Below, piece by piece: positions 35,568 to 47,371 of a stretch of 64,000 bases of DNA. Source of the stretch: Oidiodendron maius Zn (lineage: Eukaryota > Ascomycota > Leotiomycetes > Myxotrichaceae); the NCBI GenBank assembly GCA_000827325.1, contig KN832877.1, positions 620,001 through 684,000 of the forward strand. Reading direction: 5' to 3'. Within the stretch, counting starts at the first letter, position 1, and each line of letters opens with the position of its first letter. The notes beneath the pieces were generated by a model. It was not told where the DNA came from. It made no database searches and saw only the letters and a list, made by a program, of their open reading frames with translations. Both the position numbers and the translations under genes were made by a program.

Positions 35568-38480
35568 TCAAGAGCTTTTCAGCTCATCCAACCTCTCCTT
35601 CAATAGATCCCACTCCTGAGTGCTATCCCAAATATCCTTCGCTTTGCCCATAGTCCCTCTAATCGCATTCTTAGCCTTCATTTTCCACCCCTTTTCCACC
35701 TCTCCATCCCCATTTACCTTCTCCTGCGGCCCGTAATTTTCATATGCACTTACGAGGTTATCCGTAGCCGCAACAACAGCCTTCCAGCCATTGGATTCCT
35801 GAAGCCAATTCTCCCCCTGACTCGCCATCCTCCACGCCCTCTCTGCACACGACAAGGCTTCCGCGTAGTCCCGCGTATACAATGCCAGCTTCTCTACCAG
35901 CGTCCATAGCTCTGCTCGCTTCGTGATGAGTGGCATTACATCACGCTGCACCATATCGAGAGTAGCGCGAGCAAGACTGCCTCGCGGTGGGACGTATATA
36001 GGTTGTTGGTTTTCTTCCGGGTTATTATTGGCTGGGCGTTCTCTCGACGTGACTTCGGAGATCAGAGCACGCAAGATGTCTATGTCGACGGCATTCTCAC
36101 CGATATTGGGTCCGCGGATGCGTAAAACTGCTCGCATACCCATCAGAATCTCGGGAAAAGCCGGAGGAGACATGCGGCCTGCAATGGTAATCACATTATC
36201 CCATATTTTCCAATTTTCGTGTGCGAGTGTTGCACCACGTTTATAAGCTTTCAGTGCTTGTTGAAGGATCTCATTCGGAGATGGCCCTTTCGGAGCGGAA
36301 GGTGAGTAATCGACATCATCTTCATTGTTGATTTCAGAATGCGGCTGATTGTCATGCACATCTGATTTTTGAAGAGAGACCATCTCGGTGTGTTTGGAGA
36401 GTAGGGCGGACCCGAGATTGCTGTAAGTTTTTGCATCGGTGTCATCAATCATAATGGATTGCTGAAAAGCTATGATAGCCCCATCCCAATTTCCTATTCT
36501 GAGATCAATATCCCCTAGCCGTGCCCAAGTGTCGTTATTCTGTCGATTTACGGCAGTAGCGTTCATATATGCTTCGCGCGCTTTTTCCAAATCACCTTGT
36601 CTCGTATAGTACTCACCCAATGTTCGCTGGGCTCTGGCATAACGGTGGTTGGATATCTCCCAAGCCCGTTCCCAGCACGCAGGATCTTGTTCCAGATCTC
36701 CTAAGATGCACCATAACCGGGGAGAGTGAGGGGGTGAAGGAGAGCGTATATCTCCATTCCATTCCTCGCTAATAATCTCATTTGCATCTATATCGTACTT
36801 GTCCATCTCCTTCCCTTTTGAGGAGTGGTACAACTGTCTCCGAACAACCTGCCGTGCTTTGTCTTCTTGACCTACAGAATGAAAGCAGAGTGCTACCTCC
36901 GCCCATAGATGCAGTCGTTTGAAGATTTCAAGCGCACTTATCAGGCTACCAGCATTGCTCCATGCATAGGCCAGTTCTGTCTCAAGTTCCCATCTTGTTG
37001 GTGTATTGAGCGGGTAAATATACTTCAAGCGTTCGGTGGCAGGGGCAGATTCAGAAGGCTTAACTCTTGGGAGGAACTGAGTAACCTTAATTTCTGGAAT
37101 GCCATCTTTTGGTTCTATCGAATCTTGGGTATCAACAATGATTTGATCAACGATCACCTGGAGTTGGAGCACGCTTCGCTCCTGAGTCCTTGACCGATGA
37201 GACTCAATCCTACTTCGAACTAACAACGCTTGCGTGTATATTTGCCAGTTAGATGGTTTATCCGTAAGGACACGGACTGCATAAGGGAGGATCTCTTCGC
37301 TGCTTAATTTATCTAGTGGCAATAATGTGTCTTTTAGGGTTGCTTCTGTGAGTAGCGTGATTTGATCCAAGGGATTGAGCTGCGGCTGATCATCTGGTAG
37401 TAAGCCGACAAGCTGGGGAGGAAGTGCCGAATTATCCACTTTGCCGGGTGGTGACTTTGCAAACTGAATTGATTCGAGAAGAGTATCGTCATCTAAGTTG
37501 AGAGCCGCTGGGGCATTCATACTTGGAACTTCACTCTTGTGATTATTATTAGAGACATTGCTCTTGTCTATATCGGCAGATAGCGTTCGATATATTGCAT
37601 CATTGCCGTTTCCATCTTCTTTGCTCTTTGCAAAAACCACCAGTTGAGATATGTCCGTCTGTTGGAATTTTGTCTTCTTTCCCAAAGCCCCGGCCAAGGC
37701 ATAATTGAATCCACAGACAGTGCTTGCCAGGTTAACATTCTCCCTTGCTTTCAACTCTAATCCTTGCATAATATAAATCTGAGCCTTTTCTAGTAAAAAC
37801 TGGACGCGTGCCTCAGTTGAGAACGTCGTTTGTGGCCTCAAGATATCATGGTCTAGCTCTTTTAAATCTCTTTCAATTGCATCCAGAAGAATCGTAGAAT
37901 CATTCAGGCTCCCACCAGATAGCCCAGATAACAGTCTTTGATGAAAGGCATTGACTCGAACGCGCATCCATTTACAGTCTCTGAAGTTGCCACGGACGAA
38001 ACGAGGAAAGTAAACCGTGAAGATCATACGCGCAAGACAGAAGAGTTCGACATGGGGCATAAACTGATATACAGAAACGCCATCAACATCCAAACTCTTG
38101 AGGCATTTTTCCTTAAACAAGGGAGTATTAAACTTTTCCGAGAAAATACTGCCAAGGCTAAGGGTTGGTCCGGTCACATTGGCCTGGAGAAATGCACTGA
38201 TAGCGGCGAGGCCAGTAATGAGGACAAGAATGGATCCCTCATCGCTGTCAAAACGGAGTTCCTGAAGAGCTGCCTGCTGCTGTTCTCGCGAATGAAGGAT
38301 AGTTTGTGAAAGTCGCTCAAAGAGGTCCTGGGATGTGGGGTTTTGTAAAACTGCCCGGAAGTCGCCTTGCAAGAAAGCAAGAACAGCATCTGAAACCCCC
38401 GGCAGCTGTTTCATAGAATCGAGATCAAGCAGTATACCATCAAGTGTTCGGTTGCCTAGAAGATTAGTCTGGCTAGACAT
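35568..38480 (-). CDS. TPR protein, TTC27/Emw1 family
   Basis: Single-exon gene of 970 aa starting at the ATG at 38480. The N-terminal half is helical and unrecognised apart from its family resemblance. A run of tetratricopeptide repeats occupies about residues 590-740, with YARAQRTLGEYYTRQGDLEKA, NNDTWARLGDIDLRIGNWDGA and AKTYSNLGSALLSKH units. The C-terminal quarter is again helical, with DYAEALSCAERAW. This N-domain plus central TPR layout and the ~900-970 aa length are those of metazoan TTC27 and yeast Emw1, an essential protein linked to cell-wall integrity. TPRs mediate protein binding; the partner is not known from sequence. There is an acidic insertion near 36290-36350. The gene is convergent with sidA, with 241 bp between the stops, and is not expected to belong to the siderophore pathway. 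Confidence 0.8.
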   Translation of the reverse strand: MSSQTNLLGNRTLDGILLDLDSMKQLPGVSDAVLAFLQGDFRAVLQNPTSQDLFERLSQTILHSREQQQAALQELRFDSDEGSILVLITGLAAISAFLQANVTGPTLSLGSIFSEKFNTPLFKEKCLKSLDVDGVSVYQFMPHVELFCLARMIFTVYFPRFVRGNFRDCKWMRVRVNAFHQRLLSGLSGGSLNDSTILLDAIERDLKELDHDILRPQTTFSTEARVQFLLEKAQIYIMQGLELKARENVNLASTVCGFNYALAGALGKKTKFQQTDISQLVVFAKSKEDGNGNDAIYRTLSADIDKSNVSNNNHKSEVPSMNAPAALNLDDDTLLESIQFAKSPPGKVDNSALPPQLVGLLPDDQPQLNPLDQITLLTEATLKDTLLPLDKLSSEEILPYAVRVLTDKPSNWQIYTQALLVRSRIESHRSRTQERSVLQLQVIVDQIIVDTQDSIEPKDGIPEIKVTQFLPRVKPSESAPATERLKYIYPLNTPTRWELETELAYAWSNAGSLISALEIFKRLHLWAEVALCFHSVGQEDKARQVVRRQLYHSSKGKEMDKYDIDANEIISEEWNGDIRSPSPPHSPRLWCILGDLEQDPACWERAWEISNHRYARAQRTLGEYYTRQGDLEKAREAYMNATAVNRQNNDTWARLGDIDLRIGNWDGAIIAFQQSIMIDDTDAKTYSNLGSALLSKHTEMVSLQKSDVHDNQPHSEINNEDDVDYSPSAPKGPSPNEILQQALKAYKRGATLAHENWKIWDNVITIAGRMSPPAFPEILMGMRAVLRIRGPNIGENAVDIDILRALISEVTSRERPANNNPEENQQPIYVPPRGSLARATLDMVQRDVMPLITKRAELWTLVEKLALYTRDYAEALSCAERAWRMASQGENWLQESNGWKAVVAATDNLVSAYENYGPQEKVNGDGEVEKGWKMKAKNAIRGTMGKAKDIWDSTQEWDLLKERLDELKSS

Positions 38481-38795
38481 TTTGTGTAGATAATATATCT
38501 TGCTCAGGCTCTTTGCCTTCTCGCATGTTTAGGGAAATCTTCAATTTTTCGACGTAGTGCGAGAGGTTCTGTCAGCCTCGCTTTGTAAGCGATTAAGTGC
38601 AGCCTCGAAGAGCACTATCAGACAGCATCATCATTGAAAGCCCAGGTTTATGGAGGCAATATGGGAATATTTTATAGTACAGCTATACAGTATTCTTGCT
38701 ACAAGTACATTGCTTACTGACTACGCTCCATGAATGCAAAAATGTCGTGCCAGAACGCATGCTGTGTCTAATCATACAAATACTCATACAGTCAT
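38481..38795. other. Intergenic, TTC27 promoter and GYF gene 3' flank
   Basis: 315 bp, AT-rich. It should hold the promoter of the TPR gene and the 3' UTR of the GYF gene. No further feature seen. Confidence 0.5.
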
Positions 38796-41700
38796 TTATT
38801 TCTTGCCTTTTTTCTTATTGGGCACAACCTTGAAGCCAGCAGTCGATTCCTCCTTTGGCGGACCCTTCTTTGCAACCTCACTCCACCCAGCCTTCTCGCT
38901 AGACGCAGAGAACGAGGCCCCTGAGCCAGTGCTAGAAGGCTCGATAACGCCTTTCTCGGCGAGCTTACGACGTCGAAGGAACTCTTCGGCAAAGCGACGC
39001 CCGTCCATCAGCTGAGAATTGGCATAAACACTGTCTGCGATGGCTTCGGAAGGGAATCCTGATATCATAGATAGGAATTCATCGACTATTTGTTTGTTAA
39101 CAAAGGATTCATCTAATAGGGCCATCGTATAACATACCATTAATGTTGGAATTTAGGCCTTTAACCAAGGTTCCTTTAGCCCACTTGTTAAACTCATCCT
39201 TTGCGGTAGTCGTACCAGTTTGGGCACTAGTAGTGGTGCTTCGGACAGCCGAGGAAGGGCGGGCAGCACGGGCAGCTGTTGAGGGTGCTGCCACAGAGCT
39301 GCTAGTAGCCCGAATTAATTGGGGAGCAGCAGCTGCCGGCCCAGTCGGGATCTTCACCTTCCCACCAGCACCAACAGTAGACCAGGGACTTCCACTTGAT
39401 GGACCGGCAGATGAGGGCTTGCTAGCAAGATCGGCATATCGCTTTCCACCAGAAACCCCTTGGGGTGGTTGCGTTACAGCAGCTGCAGCGGCAAGTTTCA
39501 ACTTGCGCGACTCCTCTTCGCGTTGAATATCTGCGAGGGTTTTCTTTGAAGCTGCGGAAGTGCTAGAGACAGGAGTTTTTGAGGCGGAGGCAATTGCCCA
39601 AGCCGACGGCGCGGCCGTGTGATTAGCTGGGGAAGAAGCATTTCCCCAGGTTGAGCTGGTTGGGAGACCAGGCGCCTGGGCAACGGGTTGATTGGTCAAA
39701 ACCTTCATTTCCTGCTCGAGCTGGGTACGACGTGCTGCTGCAGCTAACTCTTCAGCCTTGGCAACTTTCTTTGCTTCGGCCTCCTGGATTTCCCTTAGAG
39801 ATGGGCCTTTGGGAGCCTCCGTCGGTTCCTTTGCCCACGGTGCAATAGATGGAGTAGCCACAGCAACCTCTGGTGTTTCTGATCGCGATCTAACCTCCAC
39901 GTTTAGGGCTTCTGGCAGAGCCGACCTGCCACGCTGGGCGGTGGGGGCCGGGAGAGGAGTTGTCGACTGCGGAGCCGGGAATGGCATAGGGAGACCGGCA
40001 GTTACCTTTGCCCATGGTGACTCTGGCTGCGGAGCAGGCATCGGCGATTGTTTAGCTGACGCAGCTTTCTGAACCTGTTGAGTCAGAGATAGAGGCTCCC
40101 GGGGTTCCAGTTTACGGTCATCCTCTTGCCGAATCTCTGTTAGCTTTTGGAATTCTTCCTGCACTTGCTGTGGCGGGCCAAGAGGATCGGCAGTCGCAGT
40201 AGCAGTCGCCTGAGCAGCCTCCTCCAGATCATGCTGCGCTCGGAGCTGCTCAAACTCGCGTAAACGAGCCTTAAATCCTTGTGGGTCATTTTGTCTCATC
40301 TGGTCAATTCTGGCTGCTTCACGCTGAGCGTCAGGGTTCTGGGGAAATAGCGCATTGATCTGTTGAGTATGGGTCCCTTGAGGAACGTGGGCATCCTGTT
40401 GAAGACCTTGAGTGCTGAAGTGTTGTTGTCGTTCTTGCAAGGTGAGACGGCTCAACTCTTCTTGGGGGAAGAAGTCTGAAGACATTCCTGACGCAGGTTG
40501 TGGAGGAAGCTGCCTAGGAGGGTTATCAAAGAAAGCCGGAACACCTGGAATTGGGGCCTGCTGGGGCATCCCAAGAGGGGCAGTCATGCTTCCAAAGCTA
40601 GGCTGGCTCTGTAAGCTATGGGCACTCGAATGATGGTGAAGAGCAGCTGGTAATCCGCTCATCTGTAGCTGTTTCAGGTTGACCTGCTGTTGGGCTAGGA
40701 ACTCTCGTTGACGCGCCATGAGGTATTGTTCTTCTTGCTTGCGTCTTTCAAGGTTGTTCTGCTGTTCTGCAGTCAAGGTAGTTCCAAAACTTGGAAATGC
40801 ACCAGCAAATGGAGGCTGAACAGCTCCAGGTTGACCTGAAGCGCCACCAGCAGTGGAAGCACTCGGCGCAAATCCTGAACCAGCTTGTGACGTTGGCGGA
40901 CCATGCAGAACACCGATTTGGGGGACAAGGAATGGTTCTCGCGAGTTGCCAATCCGACGAATAAGCTCACCAAGAGGCTCAAACTTGCTGTCTTCAAGCT
41001 TCTTGACAGAGAGGTCCGGAGTAAAAAACTGCGCCTTATACCAATCGTGCATTTCGAGGCCGGACCAGGGGCCTTGCATTTGGCCTTGGGGATCCAGATA
41101 TACCCATCTCATCCTATCCGGCATCACCATTTGACGATTCTGTGCGGCTGGTGGTTGAGTAGCCGTTGCATCTGCCGAACTTTGAGGTTGCTGGTATGTG
41201 GACTGCGTGGTCTGAGGTATTGATGTTGCAGTTTGTCCCTGAATAGCCTCAGATGAAGAGAATGGGCCAAGATTTCGCGAGCTCTCCGGTTGCGAAAACG
41301 CTTCTTCAAATGTTTTTCCAGGGCGCATGGGACTCTCCGTATCACGCGGCGGGAACGTATTTCTTCCAATTGCGCCGAATGCGCTGCCTTGCCTTGCCTC
41401 TGCCCCATCGGCCGCAGCATCAGGCTCGTTTGTTTGCATCTGCGCTTGCATAGCAGCGGGGAATAATGATCCTAGCTTACTGCCTCTCCCAATAGTACCC
41501 GCTCCAGAGATATTACCAGACGGCGCCGGACCGAACATGTTATTCAAGCCGCCAAAACCTGGCGATTGGAGATCTCCCGTGGATCCAAAGATCGAGTTAC
41601 CGAAAGCTCCTGGGTAGCCAGGCCGATTCTCACGATCGGGTGTTCCGAGGGGATTTCCACCCGTGGGCCAGCCTCCAACCCCACCTAAATTGCTGAAAGA

Positions 41701-43504
41701 CGGAAGCCCTCCAAGCGGTGGGAATCCCTTAGACGCGCCAACGCTTGAAGTCTGGCTGCGATCACTTCCCTCGAACGCAGCATTGGAGAATCCCCTAGGA
41801 AGGCTCCCAAATGGGTTTGCACCGTGTTCAGGAACGCCTCCTAAATTCTGCAAACGGCCTTGTGGAAGTGACTCGCCATCATAACTCTCATCGTCTTGAT
41901 CATTCCTGTCTTCAGGCGGGCTACGATAAGGGTTAGTCTCTGCAGGGCTAAGTTGATCATGCTCGCCATGATTCCCTTGAGGCGTCTGGTAGCTTTGACC
42001 CCGTTGAAGAGGATCGCGGAATCCTGGCATATCCGACATACCAACCTCACCTGAAGCTCCTCGGACTGGTGTGTCTAGTCCTTGCACCCTCCGTGGCTGG
42101 TTCGATGGAGGACTGATGTCTTGTCCACCTCCTAGGGCAGCACTCCCACTTGGAGTTTCGTCTGCAAATGGATCCGTGTCCGTGCGAGGCCGTGATCTCC
42201 ACGATCTCTCAGACGACTTGGATGGTATTTCGTCTAAGCTTTCTTTTGGCATTAGGTGGGCGAGGCGGCTTTCGCCCCTACCAAAGACAGGGCGCTTTTC
42301 ATTAGGAGTTGGTGGGTTGACAGGTGTAACCATGGCAAAACTACCAAAGTTCCCCATAGTTGCACTGCTTGGTGCTCCACTCCAAGGAGATGCCGGACCA
42401 GTACTTAGAATGTTTCCAGTATTGCTACGCATCAAGCCCCCAAGAGACATGCCAGATTTCGGATCTTCGGTTCGATCATCCAGCCCATCTTTAGAGTCCA
42501 TTACCCGTCGAGCATGGAAAGAAGGCTCATCTCTCGAGAATCTCCCAGTGCCAGCTGGAGACCCGAGACCTGTGATTGAATCTCCAGTTTGCTGTCGACG
42601 AGTACTGGGTCTGCTCGAAGCTGGCGAAGAAAGCCCAAACGCGCCTGGATTCTGTCCATGGGATACTGATGACTTACGGCCATTTACTCCGAGCCCTTGC
42701 GCATTAGAATCTTTGTTCGAGTTCTGTGGTGGCGGTTTTAGTGGTGAGTTGACGTCTCCAGAGAACGCCTACTGAGCGTAAGCAACTAGTAACAGGAGGG
42801 GGTATGGCGAAACAACTAACAGCTTTCTCTAGGTCAGTCATCTCCTGCAGACTCAGGAGTGGCACGCTGCCATTCTCATCCCAGCAGATATGGGGGCCGT
42901 GCGTGTCTCTTCCATCGCCACTCTTGCCCCAGCCACGACCGTTTGCACCATTCGAATGCCCAGGGTCCCAACCATTAACATACAAACTCGAAACATCTTT
43001 AGTAGGAAAGTCAGAGGCGTGTTGCGACCGGTAGATATCTAGGAGCTGTTCCTTGGAAAACCTATTGTCCATGGGCTGGTCAAGCACTGGTTGCCCTCCT
43101 ACCTGAGACATGTGAGCTTCCGACGTGGGTGCAGGACTGGCAGTATCTGGTTGTGATGTTGAATTATGTAGTGCTGTAGATGATCGTCGTCCTCCGCCAA
43201 GCTGTAGCACAGCTGTTCCATTCGATCTAGCGTTACGGACCCTTTTCGATCAGTTAGCTCCCAGAACAGAGCAGATGGGATGGTGCATGGCCAAGCAGAG
43301 TATGTAGGGCAAGGCTTCAAATCTCCGCCACAACATCTAGGACTTTGCGGCCCTCATGCACGGCCCAGAAACAATATGGTTGTTATGAGGCAAATTTGTC
43401 GGGGTAACTTACCAGTCCCCGCTCCCCCGTCCATCTCCCCTCCCGCTCCTGGGATCTCGACTCGAACTCTGGCCAGCGGCGGCCGAAGCAAAGCTCGATG
43501 GCAT
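38796..43504 (-). CDS. GYF-domain protein, Smy2/Syh1/GIGYF-like
   Basis: A 1477-aa adaptor protein read as join(38796..39085, 39138..42768, 42821..43241, 43413..43504). Exon 1 gives MPSSFASAAAGQSSSRDPRS and splices at GDW|V with a CTAAC branch point. The introns are 171, 52 and 52 nt. For the last intron an earlier acceptor would leave only 25 nt, so I prefer the acceptor giving NSNINVDEFLSMISG. The GYF domain (MRWVYLDPQGQMQGPWSGLEMHDWYKAQFF) is around residue 670 and carries the W-x-Y...GP(F/W)...M..W.....F signature that binds proline-rich PPG-phi motifs. The rest is low-complexity, Gln/Pro/Ala/Ser-rich, with a coiled coil (QQNNLERRKQEEQYLMARQRE). The C-terminus (ADSVYANSQLMDGRRFAEEF) is conserved in fungal members. 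The family acts in mRNA decay, translation repression and ER-Golgi traffic. Confidence 0.87.
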
Positions 43505-46471
43505 GTGTGAAGGCATAATTGACTGCTAGTCTGCTAAATATCGCAAACAGAGGGGTTCCGATTCAATGGAATTCGGAAGTCGCTGGAAACGAAGGAATAA
43601 TGCAGCGTTGATGTCACTGGCGGGGATACGTCGGTTGCCTTAAAGAGGAGTAGAGTCGCTCGCAGGATTACGCGTACGAAGGTGTGGGATACTGAAGGAT
43701 CACGTCGATTTGGTTGTTGTAGAAGAGGTCGTGTGTGGACGAGTTTTCAAAAAAAGAGTGGTCGGCGTTTCTCGAGAGAGCTTCACTCTAGACCGAAGCC
43801 CTAACAGGCTAGCGTTTATGACTTAGTGTTGGTGCCTTGCGCAATATCCGGCAACGAATAAACTTTGAGGCATTCACTTCAACACCATCCGCGTATAAAC
43901 AGCGATACCATGCACTTTGCTACGAGTTCTATCTACCTTCGCTCCTTCAATCTAGATTATTAATATTGTACGCCATGAATTTCGGATAATGTGCATGAAA
44001 ATAGCCCTCCTAGCGAGTGCGGGAGGCACGTGGTGTTGGAAGGCGCCGTAGCTGCTGCCAATTTGTCCAGCGGGTTTGCCAGTGTATGCAGTGCAGCCGG
44101 TACGTAGCTAGCAAGGCCATCGAGGGGAGTCTACTTATCGGGCAAGGAGACTGCTAAAGTTGGTACTGGTCGCCTCTTTGCTGCCCAGTTCAAAGGACTG
44201 GCGCTTCCGCACGGCTCAAAGATGCCAGCTAAGATGCCTTAGAAGACGCATATTACCTCGAGGATCATCCAAAACTGAATCATTCAACTGAATGATCGCC
44301 TGAGAGTGTGAATTATTCCTGCATTTTCGTTATTTGCCACTACAAAGGCTCCCGGCTGTTAACCAGCGTTGCCTTGCCCATGCTGGTCTCACTCAGAGGT
44401 GAGACCAGTTCTTGGATGACTACGTCCTTGGCTGGGTTAGTAAAACATGCATATTGCACATGAAATGGGCGGCAATGCCACGCGATTTGTCGCGGAATCT
44501 TGGCGAGTTTGTTTGTACAGTTTGCAGCTATCTAGCGAACGCTACCAAACGCCACTTGAAGAGCACCGTAAGAGAAGTATGCCAGGTTTAGATTCACGAA
44601 GCGTCGATTTCGACGGCACGTCATATGTTCATTTAGTACCGTTTGCTTCCCAGCAAAGACAACACTCCGTTACGGATAGTTATAGTACACCATTCCTTGT
44701 TTTCATCCTAAGCCGAAACGGTAATATCACACTTTTTTTTAGCATAGGTCTCTCAGTTCATAGTTACCATCGGTGATTTGTATAGGTGCTGTACATATAA
44801 GCCCTCATTCCAATATAAAACTATGCCCTCCAATAGTTCCTGCCGCCACAGGCAGTTGTCTGATCTTCTCGGAGACAAGTTCTCACTAGCCAAGAAATAT
44901 TCTCGCAGCCGGTACAATGATCTAACTAATTATATTTCATGTGGGAAATATAATAGATCTGCCTCATGTCGTAACGACCAACATGGCATCTCTAGAAGCA
45001 GCAATGGAGTGGAGTATGGCTGGAGCAGACGGGGACGTGTTCGATTAGAACCTTCGTTATAGCTTCACGACCCGGAGGGGCATCTAAATAGATGCTATGG
45101 AAGGATAGGCGGTGTATATCACAGCAATTTGGCCCACCACCGTCAGCGCATCTGGAATTCCGAGCAACTTTTCGCATTTAGACAGCAACGGCCTCGATGC
45201 GTTGCGCTACCATCCTCTTGCAGGCCGCCCTTTCCATTCGACAATGTTGACCGGATATGCTTTTAGAAAATTGCTTATATGGACATGATATGCTCACAGA
45301 GAAGGATCTTACCTGCTAGATGTTCTGTACGAAAGCGGTCTTCATAGCGACTAGCCGTGCATGTGCGATGCTCTTGCAGATCTTGACTTTAATGTAGAAT
45401 CTACTTTAGATTCTCTTGACTCTATTATCTAGTACAGTCTTCAGTACTTGGATCGCCTACACAAAGCATGAAACTGTCAGCCGCTGTATATGGAAGATTA
45501 GGAGAATCACCTTGACGAACCAGTCAGGTCGACGAGCTGGATTTCCCGTATTATATAATGAAGTCAGCAGGATTCAGCCATTTGTTCCCACCACCAGCAG
45601 AGTTCTTTTCGAATCCCACAGATGTAGCATGAACACCTTAGCAGAGATATTCTTGCATGGATTCGATGAGCTGCTGAATGTTGTTTTGACTGTTTCAGAG
45701 TAAAGGAAGCGACTTGGCTCTTCAACAATAGTTGATAGAATCACCGCTGTAGGGATACTACATTCAGAGCCCATGGTGATCTTCACTTAGCCCGTACTAC
45801 CTAGCTAATTTCCTCGGCGGTTGCTCTATGCCCAGGCCCAGTAAGGTGAATATTTTCATATATCACGTGATGTGTTTCCAGCGGACCCGTCATTGATTGT
45901 TTGATTGACATGTCCAGAGTTCAATTGAAGAGGCTATTGACGACTGCAAGGGGACAAAGCAATTCGAAATAGTTCCGGAACCCCCGATCACTTTGTACGC
46001 CAGGGCGAGATGACGACGACATCAATGTCGTCAGGGCGAAGTCAAGCGCCAGCAACAAAGTGCCTTTCTGCGACGATAGCCGCGTCAGCCACGCATGCGC
46101 CACAGAACCATCAAGCACAGCCTGACGGATATGCCCGGTACTTTACAGCATTCAGCTCTCCGTAACAAGCAACGAACGCGAATTAGAGTCGGCCCTGCAA
46201 GACGGCTTCCTGCGCCCCAGCCACGAGCTCAGCTTCGACAGGAGAGCGGGGACTGTGCCAATTAGAAGGCCGATGGGGGACAGGAACCATGGATGTCGCT
46301 GCGGAATCTGACGGGGAATAATAGCCTTCCGACCAGGCACCATACAGACATTATTTAAAGAGCAGCCCTTCCCCCCTCTGCCGTTGGTTCATCCCTCCTT
46401 CATCCTCTACGCTCGCTCACTCGCCTCCGCCCTCTCTGACTTCCATCCATCCATCTCTGCAATCGAGCACC
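43505..46471. other. Gene-poor 3-kb interval
   Basis: Divergent spacer between the GYF gene and the glycine-zipper gene. Items seen: a perfect ACGCGT at 43670-43675 about 165 bp upstream of the GYF gene start; a 10-bp perfect inverted repeat at 44383-44408; a 29-bp segment at 45279-45307 resembling one at 11398-11426; a TCACGTGA palindrome near 45863; and a TTATTTAAAG TATA-like box near 46351, about 115 bp upstream of the next ATG. Several short open frames exist but none looks like a known protein. Decayed sequence is possible. Confidence 0.45.
44383..44408. repeat. Short perfect inverted repeat (hairpin)
   Basis: Arms CTGGTCTCAC and GTGAGACCAG, 10 of 10 complementary, around a six-base loop. 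It lies in non-coding sequence. No T-run or RNA family signature accompanies it, so function is unknown. Confidence 0.5.
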
Positions 46472-47044
46472 ATGTCCAGCCGAGACTACTACGGCGGCGG
46501 GCAGCAGCAGCCCCCATATGGCGCCCCGCAGCAGCAGCAGAATTACCCCTCTCAGCCAAACTACGCTCCTCAGGGAAATCATACTGGCTACCCACCTCAA
46601 CCAAACTACGCTGCTACTCCTCCCCAGCAGGGCTACGGCGCACCCCCTCAGCAGCCATACGGTGCTCCAAACCCCTATCCCCCACAGCCAAACTATGGCA
46701 ATCCCAGCCCGGTTCCCAATCAGCAACCCCCATACGGTCAGCAACCTGCATACGGTGCGCCGCAACCTGACTACGGCGACAACCGCGCCGCTGGCCCTCC
46801 CGGCCAACCGCAAGGTGCGGGCTTTGGTGGACCAGGTCAGGATGGTGAGCGTGGACTGGGCGCGACACTGGTTGGTGGCGCTGGCGGTGGATTCCTCGCA
46901 CATGAAGTTGGCGGTGGCGTGCTCGGAACGATCGCAGGAACAGTTGTTGGCGCGATCGGAGCAAACATTGCAGAGCACAAGTACAAGGAGCACAAGCACG
47001 GACACAACCATGAGCATCATCATCACCATGGGCACAATAATTAA
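46472..47044 (+). CDS. Pro/Gln-rich glycine-zipper protein with His-rich tail
   Basis: Intronless gene of 190 aa; start CACCATGTCC is in good context and a TATA-like TTATTTAAAG lies ~115 bp upstream. Residues 1-120 are repeats built on (Q)PPYGAP and QPNYG units, a disordered low-complexity segment. Residues ~130-165 form a glycine zipper (LGATLVGGAGGGFLAHEVGG, then VLGTIAGTVVGAIGANIAEH), the 2TM pattern shared with bacterial 17-kDa antigen-like proteins and common in small fungal proteins; it may insert in or pack against membranes. The tail KHGHNHEHHHHHGHNN is extremely His-rich and could bind divalent metals, though this is inference. No signal peptide. Molecular role unknown. Confidence 0.8.
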   Translation: MSSRDYYGGGQQQPPYGAPQQQQNYPSQPNYAPQGNHTGYPPQPNYAATPPQQGYGAPPQQPYGAPNPYPPQPNYGNPSPVPNQQPPYGQQPAYGAPQPDYGDNRAAGPPGQPQGAGFGGPGQDGERGLGATLVGGAGGGFLAHEVGGGVLGTIAGTVVGAIGANIAEHKYKEHKHGHNHEHHHHHGHNN

Positions 47045-47371
47045 GCTCTCGATGATTGAACTGTATCGGCCTTGGCAAAGGCACTGAATACATCGGATTC
47101 TGGACGGTTATGGGATGGGATATTAAGGGTGGCTGGACTTTTTGTAATGGTATTTGGTCTTCTGGTACCTGGACATCAGCTTTGCAGTTTTACGATTAAT
47201 GAAATGGCAATGCAGAGGGATACTTCACTCTCACCTACACAACCTCGCTGTTTGATTTACGGCAAACAAAATGCAAGTGTGCCACTGTAAATAAAGTGCG
47301 CTTCGAGACGACGCCAATGCTAGGTTTTTCCGCGTAATGAAATGTCAGAGGATGTATTCATTCTCCCGTCA
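47045..47371. other. Intergenic between convergent genes
   Basis: 327 bp of shared 3' flank of the glycine-zipper and TRIP4-like genes. No feature seen. Confidence 0.5.

Noticed and set aside
39086-39137. A 25-nt intron in the GYF gene using the first in-phase TAG acceptor
   Set aside because: Too short for spliceosomal removal; the 52-nt choice keeps phase, has a TTAAC-like branch point and gives the conserved NINVDEF sequence.
44320-44450. 5S rRNA-like or tRNA-like sequence
   Set aside because: Only scattered short similarity; the conserved internal boxes and closing stem of 5S are not present, and no tRNA T-loop is visible.
44447-45800. Short plus- and minus-strand frames in the gene-poor interval
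   Set aside because: No family similarity, no splice support, and amino-acid composition typical of random translation.
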